Translations under genes and position numbers: made by a program
Shown here: piece after piece, positions 7,199-14,861 of the stretch
Layout of the letters: each line of letters begins with the position of its first letter
Position numbering within the stretch: position 1 is the first letter of the stretch
DNA from: JAKFDI01 sp044508835
GTDB taxonomy: Bacteria; Pseudomonadota; Gammaproteobacteria; Burkholderiales; Burkholderiaceae_C
Assembly (NCBI GenBank): GCA_044508835.1
Contig: JBIQHD010000048.1
Coordinates: 1-24,071 of the forward strand
Length of the DNA: 24,071 nt
Direction: 5' to 3'
Notes under the pieces: generated by a model
Databases searched by the model: none
Seen by the model: the letters and a program-made list of their open reading frames with translations, nothing else
Told to the model about the DNA's origin: nothing

Positions 7199-8559
7199 GG
7201 CGGCCGCGTTCGCTGCAGGGACGGCTCGTCGGCCTCGTCGTGGCGCTGGTGGGCGGCGTGTGGCTGGGCGCCGCGCTGTTCACCCTGTTCGACGCCCGCC
7301 ACCAGATCGAGGAACTGCTCGACAGCCACCTCGCGCAGTCGGCGGCGCTGCTGGCGGCCCGCCACGACGCCGACCCTCCGGACAAGGCCGGCATGGCGGC
7401 CCCCGCCTCGCACCGCTACGCACGGCGCGTGGCGTTCCAGGTGTGGCACGGCGGCCGGCTCGCGCTGCGCTCCACCAACGCGCCGGCGACGCCGATGGCC
7501 TCGCGGGCGAGCGGCTTCGGCACGCAGCGCCTCGACGACGGGCGGCGCTGGCGCGTCTACGCCTCGCCAGGCGCGGACGACGGGGTGCAGATCTACGTCG
7601 GCGAGCGCATGGAAGCGCGCGACGACATCCTCCAGGCCGTGATGCGCGGCATGCTCGCCCCGCTGCTGCTGGTGCTGCCGCTGCTCGCGGCGCTGGGCTG
7701 GTGGGCCGTGCACCACGGGCTGCGTCCGCTGCGCCACCTCGGCCGGACGCTGGCGCAGCGCGCCCCCGACGCGCTGCAGCCGGTGGCGCTGCCGCAGCTG
7801 CCCACCGAACTGCAGGGCCTGGTGGATGCCCTGAACGCACTGTTCGGCCGCGTCGCACGGCTGCTCGACGGCGAGCGCCGCTTCACCGCCGACGCGGCGC
7901 ACGAGTTGCGCACGCCCATCGCCGCGATCCGCGCCCAGGCCCAGGTGGCGATGGCGGCGTGCGACGACGGCGTGCGCCGCCACGCGCTGCAGGCCACGCT
8001 GGACGGCTGCGACCGCGCCGCGCGGCTGGTCGACCAGCTGCTCACGCTGGCGCGGCTGGAGGGCCGGGCGCCTTCGTCCGGCCAGCCGGTCGCGCTGGCC
8101 GCCCTGGCGCGCGCGGCCATCGCCGAACTGATGCCCCAGGCGATGGCCCGGCACCAGCAGGTGACGCTCGACGCACCCGACACCTGCCGCGTCGCCGGCG
8201 ATGCAACGCTGCTCGGCGTGCTGCTGCGCAACCTGGTCGACAACGCCATGCGCTACAGCCCCGAGGGCGCGCGCATCGACGTCGCGCTGTCGCGCGGCGC
8301 ACTGCACTGGACGCTGAGCGTGGACGACAGCGGCCCCGGCATGGACGATGTGTCGCGCACCCGCCTGGGCGAGCGCTTCTTCCGCGTGCTGGGCACCGAG
8401 GCGAGCGGCAGCGGCCTCGGCTGGTCCATCGTGCGGCGCATCGCCGACCTGCACGGCCTCACGCTGGCGGCCGTGCCCTCCGCCTCGCTGGGCGGCCTGC
8501 GCGTCACCGTCGGCGGCCTTCGTGAAGCGGCGCCCGGCCCGGCGGGCGCTTCCTCCTGA
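7195..8559 (+). CDS. Membrane sensor histidine kinase (QseC/PmrB type), partner of the upstream regulator
   Basis: The 454-residue kinase has two membrane helices (about 12-32 and 152-173) that enclose a periplasmic domain of about 120 residues with no recognised ligand-binding motif. A HAMP-like linker follows, then the H-box RRFTADAAHELRTPIAAIRAQ (His236), N-box NLVDNAMRYSPEGA, and G-boxes DDSGPGM and GSGLGWSIVRRIADLHG. The ATG at 7195 overlaps the regulator stop by 4 bases. The periplasmic domain could sense the redox or ligand state handled by the SHP cytochrome; this is inferred from the operon only. It ends 25 bases before the stop of the convergent NarL-type gene. Confidence 0.95.
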   Translation: MRRPRSLQGRLVGLVVALVGGVWLGAALFTLFDARHQIEELLDSHLAQSAALLAARHDADPPDKAGMAAPASHRYARRVAFQVWHGGRLALRSTNAPATPMASRASGFGTQRLDDGRRWRVYASPGADDGVQIYVGERMEARDDILQAVMRGMLAPLLLVLPLLAALGWWAVHHGLRPLRHLGRTLAQRAPDALQPVALPQLPTELQGLVDALNALFGRVARLLDGERRFTADAAHELRTPIAAIRAQAQVAMAACDDGVRRHALQATLDGCDRAARLVDQLLTLARLEGRAPSSGQPVALAALARAAIAELMPQAMARHQQVTLDAPDTCRVAGDATLLGVLLRNLVDNAMRYSPEGARIDVALSRGALHWTLSVDDSGPGMDDVSRTRLGERFFRVLGTEASGSGLGWSIVRRIADLHGLTLAAVPSASLGGLRVTVGGLREAAPGPAGASS

Positions 8560-8584
8560 TCGCGCAGGCCGAGCCGGCCCTGGA

Positions 8585-9220
8585 TCAGCTGCCCACCAGC
8601 CCGTTGCGGATGGCGTACACCGTCAGCTCGGAGTTGTTGCCGAGCGCGAGCTTCTCCAGCACCCGCGCCCGGTACACCGACACGGTCTTGGGCGAGAGCT
8701 TCAGCTCGTCGGCGATGTCGGACAGGCGCTTGCCCGAGGCGATCATCACCAGCGTCTGCAGCTCGCGGTCGGAGAGCTTCTCGTGCGCCATCTCGCTCAC
8801 CGGCGTGGTGAGGCTTTCCACCAGCATCTGCGCGATCTCGGGCGTGACGTACTTGCGGCCCTGCGCCACGGTGCGCACGGCCGTCACGATGAGCGCCGGG
8901 TCGCCGCCCTTGTTGACGTAGCCGAAGGCGCCGGCGCGCAGCGCGCGGATGGCGTACTGGTCCTCCGGGTACATCGAGACGACGAGCACGCGTATGGTCG
9001 CGCCCTCGTCCTTGAGCACGTGCAGCACGTCCAGGCCGCTGCGGCCGGGCAGGTTGATGTCGAGCACCAGCACGTCGCAGCTCGTGCCGCGCAGCAGCGT
9101 GCGCAGCTCGCCGTATTCGCCGGCTTCGCCCACCACCTCGATGTCCGGCGCGTCCGACAGCGTGTCGCGGATGCCGCGCCGGATGAGCGCGTGGTCGTCG
9201 CACAGGATGACTTTGATCAC
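8585..9220 (-). CDS. NarL/FixJ-family response regulator
   Basis: From the chosen start the protein has 211 residues. A receiver domain (IKVILCDDHALIRRG; Asp54 in LVLDINLPGRSG; Lys104 in YVNKGG) is followed by a LuxR-type HTH (about 147-208, LSDRELQTLVMIASGKRLSDIA, then SPKTVSVYRARVLEKL). I prefer the GTG at 9220-9218. It overlaps the stop of the kinase gene as GTGA and gives the family-typical N-terminus MIKVILCDDH; an upstream in-frame GTG at 9232 would add four residues (MGGA). Coupled expression with the adjacent REC-kinase implies that they form one phosphorelay. Confidence 0.95.
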   Translation of the reverse strand: MIKVILCDDHALIRRGIRDTLSDAPDIEVVGEAGEYGELRTLLRGTSCDVLVLDINLPGRSGLDVLHVLKDEGATIRVLVVSMYPEDQYAIRALRAGAFGYVNKGGDPALIVTAVRTVAQGRKYVTPEIAQMLVESLTTPVSEMAHEKLSDRELQTLVMIASGKRLSDIADELKLSPKTVSVYRARVLEKLALGNNSELTVYAIRNGLVGS

Positions 9221-10365
9221 AGCTCCCCCCACTCGGTCGGGTCTTCATGGCGCGAAGGCGGCGCCGCCTCCCGGGCGGCGCTGGCCCGGACGGCCTCGTT
9301 CAAGGGCACCGACAGCATCAGCGTGGTGCCCGCGGCGCTGCTGCTCAGGTCGATCCAGCCGCCCACGGTGCCGGCGCGCTCGTACAGGCCGCGGATGCCG
9401 AAGGAGCGCGCCTTGGCCAGGTCTTCCTGGCTCAGGCCCCGGCCGTTGTCGCTGATCTCGAGCGAGAGCACGCCGCCGGCGGTGGACAGGTCCATCTCCA
9501 CGCGCGTGGCCTGCGCGTGCTTGGAGATGTTGGTCAGCCCCTCCTGCGCCGTGCGGTAGGCGACCAGCGGCACGCCCGCGGGCAGGTTCAGCGGCTGCTG
9601 CGGCGCGCGCAGGATGCACGGCACGCCGTTGCGCCGCTCGAAGCGCGCGGCCATCCACTGCAGCGCCGCCACCAGCCCCTGCTCCAGGATGGCCGGGCGC
9701 AGGTTGTGCATGATGCGCTGGCTCGCCTCGATGGCGAGCGAGACGGTCTCGATGGCGCTGTGCACGCGGGCCAGCACCTCCGGCGAATCGGTGTGGCGCG
9801 CGATCCAGGCGAGGTCGAACTTGATGGCGGTGAGCGAGCCGCCCACGTCGTCGTGTATCTCGCGCGAGATGGCCGCGCGCTCCATCTCCACGCTGGTCTG
9901 CAGGTGCTGCGCCAGCTCCGACAGGCGGCGCTTGGACTGGTCGAGCGCCAGGTCGGCCTGCTCGCGGGCGCGCCGCGTCTCGCAGGCCTCCACCGCGTGC
10001 AACAGCGCGGGCACGAGGCGCGTGAGGTTGTTCTTGAGCAGGTAGTCGCTCGCGCCGGTGCGCATGGCCTCGACCGCCGTGTCCTCGCCGATCTCGCCGG
10101 AGACGAGCACGAAGGGGATGTCGCGCCCCATCGCCTTGAGCAGGTCGAGCGCGCCGAGGCCGGTGAAGCCGGGCAGGTTGTAGTCGGAGACGATCACGTC
10201 CCAGGGCTCCTGCAGCGCGCGGACGAACTCGCCTTCGGAGTCGACGCGCCGCGCGGTCACCGCCAGGCCGCCGCGCGCCAGGTGGGCGAGCGTCAGCTCA
10301 TGGTCGAGCTCCGAGTCCTCGAGGTGCAGGAGGCGAAGCGATCGGGGCGGCGTGTCGGCGGGCAT
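9217..10365 (-). CDS. Soluble histidine kinase with N-terminal receiver domain (REC-HisKA_3-HATPase)
   Basis: The 382 residues start with a receiver domain (LRLLHLEDSELDHEL; Asp61 in VSDYNLPGFTGLG; Lys111 in YLLKNN). A coiled linker (about 125-160) leads to a NarX/DesK-type dimerisation helix with MERAAISREIHDDVGGSL (His171) and a HATPase domain (AQEGLTNISKHAQA; DNGRGL; SFGIRGLYERAGTVGG). There is no membrane helix or classic sensor domain, so the input is probably phosphorylation of the N-terminal receiver by another kinase. The ATG at 10365 has only a poor ribosome site but precedes the receiver exactly. The stop overlaps the regulator start, so the two are co-transcribed. Confidence 0.92.
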   Translation of the reverse strand: MPADTPPRSLRLLHLEDSELDHELTLAHLARGGLAVTARRVDSEGEFVRALQEPWDVIVSDYNLPGFTGLGALDLLKAMGRDIPFVLVSGEIGEDTAVEAMRTGASDYLLKNNLTRLVPALLHAVEACETRRAREQADLALDQSKRRLSELAQHLQTSVEMERAAISREIHDDVGGSLTAIKFDLAWIARHTDSPEVLARVHSAIETVSLAIEASQRIMHNLRPAILEQGLVAALQWMAARFERRNGVPCILRAPQQPLNLPAGVPLVAYRTAQEGLTNISKHAQATRVEMDLSTAGGVLSLEISDNGRGLSQEDLAKARSFGIRGLYERAGTVGGWIDLSSSAAGTTLMLSVPLNEAVRASAAREAAPPSRHEDPTEWGEL

Positions 10366-10421
10366 GCGGCGGAGTATGCAACGCGGCGGGTGCCGGGGCG
10401 GCGCCGTGCCTGCCGTGAAGA

Positions 10422-10460
10422 CCCTCACCCCGCCCCTCTCCCGCGTGCGGGAGAGGGAGC
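10422..10460. repeat. Dispersed repeat family A, half copy
   Basis: CCCTCACCCCGCCCCTCTCCC is followed by the small hairpin CCCTCTCCCGC/GCGGGAGAGGG, the same module as one side of the copies at 623-727 and 17774-17869. It lies between the REC-kinase gene and the stop of the GSP26-like gene, and could end or stabilise that minus-strand transcript. The rest of the 113-base gap shows no gene. Confidence 0.75.
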
Positions 10461-10478
10461 CATACCTGGCCGCGAAAG

Positions 10479-10985
10479 CTAGCGCATGCGCACCTTCTCG
10501 TGCTCGCCGAGGTCGTCCGGCGGCGTGCCGGTCACTGCCGCGCGCGCCATCTTGTAGAGCTGCGTGACCTTGCTTTCCTTCACGTTCCAGTAGTCGGCGT
10601 GGGTGATCTCCACGCACACCAGCGCGACGTCGGGATCGTTCGGCCCGTTCGGGAACCAGGCCTCGTTCAGCTTCGACCACAGCTGCTGCGCCTTCGCCGG
10701 CGCGTCGACGACGCGGGCGCGGCCGGAGACGGACACGTAGGCGTCCTTGTCGGGGTCGGCGTAGGCCACGTTCACCACCGGGTCGGCCGCCAGGTCGGCC
10801 ACCGGCTCGCTGCTTCTGGACATGAAGAACCACAGCGTGTCGGCCTCGTCGCTCCTGCTGTTCTGCGTCGTCATCGGACGCGAATGCAGGTGGCCGTTGC
10901 CGTGCCGCGTGGTGAACATCGCGAAGCGGATGTCCTTGATGAGGTCCCAGAGTCGTTCGTCGGCGTGCTGCGCGGATGCGGTCAT
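10479..10985 (-). CDS. Pyridoxamine 5'-phosphate oxidase-fold protein, general stress protein 26-like
   Basis: The 168 residues match the split-barrel flavin-binding family of general stress protein 26: RFAMFTTRHGNGHLHSRPMTT (about 20-40, first strand pair), LWFFMSRSSEPVADLAADPVVNVAYADP, AYVSVSGRARVVDAPAKAQQLW, and PDVALVCVEITHADYWNVKES near the C-terminus. Members bind FMN or FAD, or F420-like cofactors in actinobacteria, and are often stress-induced; the substrate is unknown. An AAAGGAGC ribosome site lies just before the ATG at 10985. It is a single gene between the two-component pair and the Bug gene, with no sign of coupling to either. Confidence 0.9.
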   Translation of the reverse strand: MTASAQHADERLWDLIKDIRFAMFTTRHGNGHLHSRPMTTQNSRSDEADTLWFFMSRSSEPVADLAADPVVNVAYADPDKDAYVSVSGRARVVDAPAKAQQLWSKLNEAWFPNGPNDPDVALVCVEITHADYWNVKESKVTQLYKMARAAVTGTPPDDLGEHEKVRMR

Positions 10986-11044
10986 GTCGGGCTCCTTTCA
11001 GGTGCCCCGGGTCCGGCAATCGCCGTTCCCGCGCAGCGGCGGCG

Positions 11045-12019
11045 TCAGTCGCCCGAGATCTTGCGCTCCCGGATGATGGCGCCGAAGCGCTTCATGTCGT
11101 CTTCCGCCTTGGCGTGGAACTGCGCCGGCGTCATCGGCGCCGGCACGCCGCCGATCGAGATGATGCGGTCGCGCACCGCGGGCGTCGCGAGGATCTTGTT
11201 GATTTCCTTGTTGAGCCGGTCGATCACCGGCTGGGGCGTGCCGGTGGGCGCGTAGAAGCCGAACACGGTATCGGCGTCGAAGCCCTTCAGGCCCGCTTCG
11301 TCCACCGTGGGCACGTCGGGGAAGAGCGGCGAGCGCTGCGGGCTGCCGACGGCCAACATCTTCAGTCGCCCGGCCTTGACGTGCGGGATGGCGATGCCCG
11401 GGTCGAAGTTGAACTGCACCTGCCCGCCCAGCAGGTCCACCAGCGCCGGGGCCGCGCCGCGGTAGGGCACGTGCACGGCGTAGGTGCCGGTCATGCTCTT
11501 GAACATCTCGGCCGCGAGGTGCGGCGAGCTGCCGTTGCCCGGCGAGCCGAAGGTGGTCTTGCCCGGGTTGGCCTTGAGGTAGGCGACGAACTCCTTGACG
11601 TTGTTCGCCGGGAACTCGGGCTTGGTGACGAGGAACACCAGCACGCGCGCCGCCGCGGCCACGGGCGCGAGGTCCTTCACCGGGTCGAAGCTCATCTTCG
11701 AGTAGATGAACGGGTTCACCGACACCATGCCGCCCGAGGTCATCAGCAGCGTGTAGCCGTCGGCGGGCGACTTGGCGACGTAGTCGCCGCCGATGTTGCC
11801 GCCCGAGCCGCCGCGGTTCTCGACCACGATGGTCTGGCCGAGCGCGTCCTGCAGGGGCTGGGTGATGGCGCGCGCGATCGTGTCGGCGGCGCCGCCGGCC
11901 GGGAAGTTCACCACCACCTTCACCGGCTTGGCGGCGGGCCAGTCCTGCGCGGCGGCGGGCGCGGCCAGGGCGGCACCGAGGGCGATCGAGGCGGCAAGCA
12001 TCGACAGGCGTGTCTTCAT
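11045..12019 (-). CDS. Bug-family periplasmic solute receptor (tripartite tricarboxylate/TctC-like)
   Basis: The 324-residue protein has a signal peptide (residues 1 to about 24, MKTRLSMLAASIALGAALAA then PAAAQ) and the Bug pattern: KPVKVVVNFPAGGAADTIAR, GQTIVVENRGGSGGNIGGDYVAK, PADGYTLLMTSGGMVSVNPF, HVPYRGAAPALVDLLGGQVQ and PDVPTVDEAGLKGFD. Bug receptors bind carboxylates or other small metabolites, either for TctAB transporters or as orphan sensors. No tctA or tctB is in the window, so this one is an orphan here. CAGGAGA precedes the ATG at 12019. It lies 53 bases downstream of the benzoylformate decarboxylase-like gene on the same strand, so an aromatic keto acid or related acid is a possible ligand (inference). 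Confidence 0.93.
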   Translation of the reverse strand: MKTRLSMLAASIALGAALAAPAAAQDWPAAKPVKVVVNFPAGGAADTIARAITQPLQDALGQTIVVENRGGSGGNIGGDYVAKSPADGYTLLMTSGGMVSVNPFIYSKMSFDPVKDLAPVAAAARVLVFLVTKPEFPANNVKEFVAYLKANPGKTTFGSPGNGSSPHLAAEMFKSMTGTYAVHVPYRGAAPALVDLLGGQVQFNFDPGIAIPHVKAGRLKMLAVGSPQRSPLFPDVPTVDEAGLKGFDADTVFGFYAPTGTPQPVIDRLNKEINKILATPAVRDRIISIGGVPAPMTPAQFHAKAEDDMKRFGAIIRERKISGD

Positions 12020-12072
12020 GGGGGTTCTCCTGTGGTTCTGGATTCGTCGCGGCCGTCCTGCGGGTCGAACGG

Positions 12073-13653
12073 CTACGCCACCTCGATCTCGACCAGGATG
12101 GGCCGAGGCGATTTGAGGGCCTGCGCGAGGGTGTCGCGCAGCGCGTCGGCCTGCGACACGCTCACCGCCTCGCAGCCCTGCCCGCGCGCGAGCGCGGTGA
12201 AGTCGATGTCCGGCAGCTCGGAGCCGGCGAGCGTGTCGCCCGGCTTGAAGCCGAAGGTCGGCGCGAACTCCTGCAGCGCCGCATAGCGGCGGTTCTTCAG
12301 GATCAGGAAGGTGATCGGCAGCTTCAGCTGCGCTGCGTTCCACAGCGCCTGGATGGAATACAGGCTGGAACCGTCGCCGATCAGGCCGATGACCTTCCGG
12401 TCCGGCTTGCCTAGCGCCACGCCCACGGCCGCCGGCAGGCCCCAGCCGAGGCCGCCGCTGCACATGGTGTAGAAGGTCTCGCTGCGCAGGATGGGCAGGT
12501 GGCGGTGCATCACCGGCCGCGCGCTCGGCGCTTCCTCCACCACGATGGAATCGGGGTCGCGCAGCTCGGCCAGGGTCTGCAGCACGTAGGCCACGCTCAT
12601 CGGCCCGGAGGGCTCGGCGCGCGGCGCCGGCTCGCGCGGCGCGGGCGCCGGCCGCGCGGGGCGTGCGGCGCGCGCGAGCAGTTCCTGTACGCCCAGGCGG
12701 ATGCTGCCCACCGCGCTCGTGCCCACCGGCGCCCAGGCGGCGGTGTTCGGGTCCTCGGTGAGCTGCACCAGCGTGGCGCCGGCCGGCAGGTGCGGGCCGA
12801 AGCCCTCGACGTGGTAGGTGAACGCCGAGGCGCCGATGGCGAACACCAGGTCGTGCCCGCCGAGCAGCGCGACGATCTTCTCGCGCATGGCCGGCAGGAA
12901 GCCGGCGAACAGGCGGTGGTCCTCCGGGAAACCGCAGCGCCCGGACATCGGCGCCGTGAACACCCGCGCGTTGTGGCGCTCGGCGAGGCGCAGCACCTCG
13001 TCCCAGGCGCCGTCGCGGTCGACGGCCGCGCCGACCACGAACGCCGGGCGCTCGCACGCATCCAGCGCCGCGCCGATCAGGTTCATCGCCTGCGGCTCCG
13101 CCCGGATCGCCGTGCTGACGATGCGCGGCGCCACGCGCTCGCAGGGCCGGGCCCAGTCGTCGGCCGGCACCGACACCAGCACCGGCCCGCGCGGCGGCTG
13201 CATGGCGAGGTAGTAGGCCCGGGCGATGGCCAGCGGCACGTCCTCGGCGCGCGCCGGCTCCACGCTCCACTTCACGTAGGGCTTGGGCAGCTCGGTCGCC
13301 TGGTTCGAGAACAGGAAGGGCTCGTACGGCAGGATCGAGCGCGCCTGCTGGCCGGCGGTGACCACCATCGGCGTGCGGTTCTTGAAGGCGGTGAAGAGGT
13401 TGCCCATCGCATGGCCCACGCCGGCGGCCGAATGCAGGTTCACGAAGGACGCGTTGCGCGTGGCCTGCGCATAGCCGTCGGCCAGGCCCACGACCACCGA
13501 TTCCTGCAGGCCGAGCACGTAGCGGAAGTCGGCCGGGAAGTCGAGGAACAGCGGCAGCTCGGTCGAGCCGGGGTTGCCGAAGATGGTCGTCATCCGGAAG
13601 GCGCGCAGCAGGTCGAGCACCGCGGTGCGTACCGTCGTTCCGGCGTCAGGCAT
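12073..13653 (-). CDS. mdlC: Thiamine diphosphate enzyme, benzoylformate decarboxylase-like
   Basis: The 526 residues resemble Pseudomonas putida benzoylformate decarboxylase (compared from memory): FGNPGSTELPLFLDFPADFRYVLGLQES, ADGYAQATRNASFVNLHSAAG, GQQARSI, and the ThDP/Mg site GDGSSLYSIQALWNAAQ. The catalytic residues are in place: Ser30 and His74 match Ser26 and His70 of the P. putida enzyme, Glu51 is the cofactor-activating Glu, and His281 (TYHVEGFGP) matches the active-site His281. Such enzymes decarboxylate benzoylformate to benzaldehyde in mandelate breakdown, but related sequences differ in substrate. ACGGAGAT precedes the ATG at 13653. It is divergent from a LysR gene and followed by a Bug receptor, forming a likely regulated aromatic-acid module. 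The gene symbol is a homology guess. Confidence 0.85.
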   Translation of the reverse strand: MPDAGTTVRTAVLDLLRAFRMTTIFGNPGSTELPLFLDFPADFRYVLGLQESVVVGLADGYAQATRNASFVNLHSAAGVGHAMGNLFTAFKNRTPMVVTAGQQARSILPYEPFLFSNQATELPKPYVKWSVEPARAEDVPLAIARAYYLAMQPPRGPVLVSVPADDWARPCERVAPRIVSTAIRAEPQAMNLIGAALDACERPAFVVGAAVDRDGAWDEVLRLAERHNARVFTAPMSGRCGFPEDHRLFAGFLPAMREKIVALLGGHDLVFAIGASAFTYHVEGFGPHLPAGATLVQLTEDPNTAAWAPVGTSAVGSIRLGVQELLARAARPARPAPAPREPAPRAEPSGPMSVAYVLQTLAELRDPDSIVVEEAPSARPVMHRHLPILRSETFYTMCSGGLGWGLPAAVGVALGKPDRKVIGLIGDGSSLYSIQALWNAAQLKLPITFLILKNRRYAALQEFAPTFGFKPGDTLAGSELPDIDFTALARGQGCEAVSVSQADALRDTLAQALKSPRPILVEIEVA

Positions 13654-13781
13654 GTGATCTCCGTCAAAGAATGTCGATCGAGCGCGGCAGTATCTGCTCG
13701 TGTCCTGCATCACTCAATACAATGAATCGACTAACCTGAATAAGCAGCACGCATAGTGTTGCCGGTGCTTCCGCCCCATCG
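13654..13781. promoter_or_regulatory. Divergent promoter/operator region between mdlC-like gene and lysR
   Basis: These 128 bases separate two divergent starts. The part 13708-13760 is clearly more AT-rich than its surroundings (CACTCAATACAATGAATCG followed by ACTAACCTGAATAAGCAG), as expected for promoters and a LysR operator. I did not find a clean symmetrical T-N11-A box and do not assign -10/-35 hexamers. LysR regulators usually bind such divergent regions and respond to a pathway metabolite. Confidence 0.55.
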
Positions 13782-14753
13782 ATGCAGCTCGAACGCCTCG
13801 ACCTCAACCTGCTGCGGCTGTTCGACGCCGTGCACCGCACCCGCCAGGTGAGCCGCGCGGCCGAGCAGCTGGGCATCACCCAGCCGGCGGCCAGCCAGGG
13901 CCTCACGCGGCTGCGCCTGCTGCTGGGCGACGCCCTCTTCGCCCGCGGCGCCGGCGGCATGCAGCCCACGCCGAAGGCGCAGCGCCTGGCCGCGCCGGTG
14001 CGCGCCGCGCTGTCGCTGCTGGAGCAGGCGCTGGCCGAGGCCGAGACCTTCGACCCGCTCAGCTCGCACAAGGTGTTCCGCTGCCACCTGAGCGACATCG
14101 GCGAGGCGCGCTTCCTGCCCGAGCTGATGGCGGCGCTGCACCGGCGCGCGCCGGGCGTGCGCGTCGAATGCCAGGTGCTGGCGCATGCGCAGATCACGCA
14201 GGCGCTGGACACCGGCGCCGTCGACTTCGCCATCGGCTTCCTGCCGTCGGTGACCGAGGTGCGCCGCGCGCACCTGCTCGACGACCGCTACGTGGTGCTG
14301 CTGCGCCGCGACCACCCCTTCGTGCGCCGCGCCCGCCCCCGCACCGCGCTGGCCGACCTGGCGCGGCTCGAGTTCGTGGCGGTGCGCTCGCATTCCGAGA
14401 CGCTGCGCATCCTGCACCTGCTGCGGCTGGAAGACCGCATCCGCCTGAGCGCCTCGCACTTCCTGGCGCTGCCGGCCATCGTGCGCGACAGCGACCTTGG
14501 CGTCGTGATGCCCGCCGACTTCGCCCGCCGCTTCGCCGCTGCCGGCGATTTCGCCATCGTCGAGCCGCGGCTGCCGCTGCGCGACTTCAGCGTGTCGCTG
14601 CACTGGAGCCAGCGCCACGAGGGCGACGCGTCGCACCGGTGGATGCGCGAGCTCATCTGCGAGTTGTTCAGCGAGGGGGCGCGGCAGAAGACCGGTCGCG
14701 GCGAGCCTGTCGAAGCGCCTGCCTCATCTGACCCATCGAGCCGTTCGCGCTGA
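13782..14753 (+). CDS. LysR-family transcriptional regulator
   Basis: The 323 residues have an N-terminal winged helix-turn-helix (LNLLRLFDAVHRTRQVSRAAEQLGITQPAASQGLTRLR, residues 8-45, shown in part by its key RAAEQLGITQPAASQ) and a LysR effector domain (about 90-295; FRCHLSDIGEARFLPELM, VDFAIGFLP, HSETLRILHLL). It faces the benzoylformate decarboxylase-like gene and is its most likely regulator. The final 20 or so residues (from GRGEPVEAPASSDPSSRSR) do not look like family sequence: they are encoded by the palindromic repeat at 14699-14815, and the stop TGA at 14751-14753 lies in the loop of that repeat. Confidence 0.93.
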   Translation: MQLERLDLNLLRLFDAVHRTRQVSRAAEQLGITQPAASQGLTRLRLLLGDALFARGAGGMQPTPKAQRLAAPVRAALSLLEQALAEAETFDPLSSHKVFRCHLSDIGEARFLPELMAALHRRAPGVRVECQVLAHAQITQALDTGAVDFAIGFLPSVTEVRRAHLLDDRYVVLLRRDHPFVRRARPRTALADLARLEFVAVRSHSETLRILHLLRLEDRIRLSASHFLALPAIVRDSDLGVVMPADFARRFAAAGDFAIVEPRLPLRDFSVSLHWSQRHEGDASHRWMRELICELFSEGARQKTGRGEPVEAPASSDPSSRSR

Positions 14754-14815
14754 GGTATCGAAGCGCGAACGGCTCGATGGGTCAGGGGGGACGGGCGCTT
14801 CGAAAGGCTCAGCGC
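14699..14815. repeat. Nested inverted repeat with a 23-bp perfect core stem (family B)
   Basis: The core arm 14728-14750 (starting CTGACCCATCGAGCCGTTCG) pairs without mismatch with 14763-14785 across a 12-base loop, TGAGGTATCGAA. Outer, imperfect arms surround it: CGAGCCTGTCGAAGCGCC at 14702-14719 and GGGCGCTTCGAAAGGCTCAGCGC at about 14794-14815. The loop and inner stem carry the family B core. The element lies between convergent lysR and flhA, so it may serve as a bidirectional transcript end. It has no T-tract of the classic kind. Confidence 0.9.
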
Positions 14816-14861
14816 AACTGGACTGCCCCACAGCGCAAACCGCCCGCCGCCGCAACGCCGC

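Noticed and set aside
8560..8584. Terminator between the convergent kinase and NarL-type genes
   Set aside because: The 25 bases hold only a short GGCC-rich palindrome with no T-run on either strand.
9217..11019. A 600-codon frame extending the REC-kinase upstream
   Set aside because: The upstream portion passes antisense-free through the GSP26-like gene in another frame and through a repeat. The receiver domain starts at the ATG at 10365.
11045..13270. A 741-codon minus-strand frame covering the Bug gene and part of the decarboxylase gene
   Set aside because: Only the last 324 codons look like protein (signal peptide and Bug motifs with a good ribosome site at 12019). The rest is the out-of-frame Ala/Arg-rich shadow of the decarboxylase.
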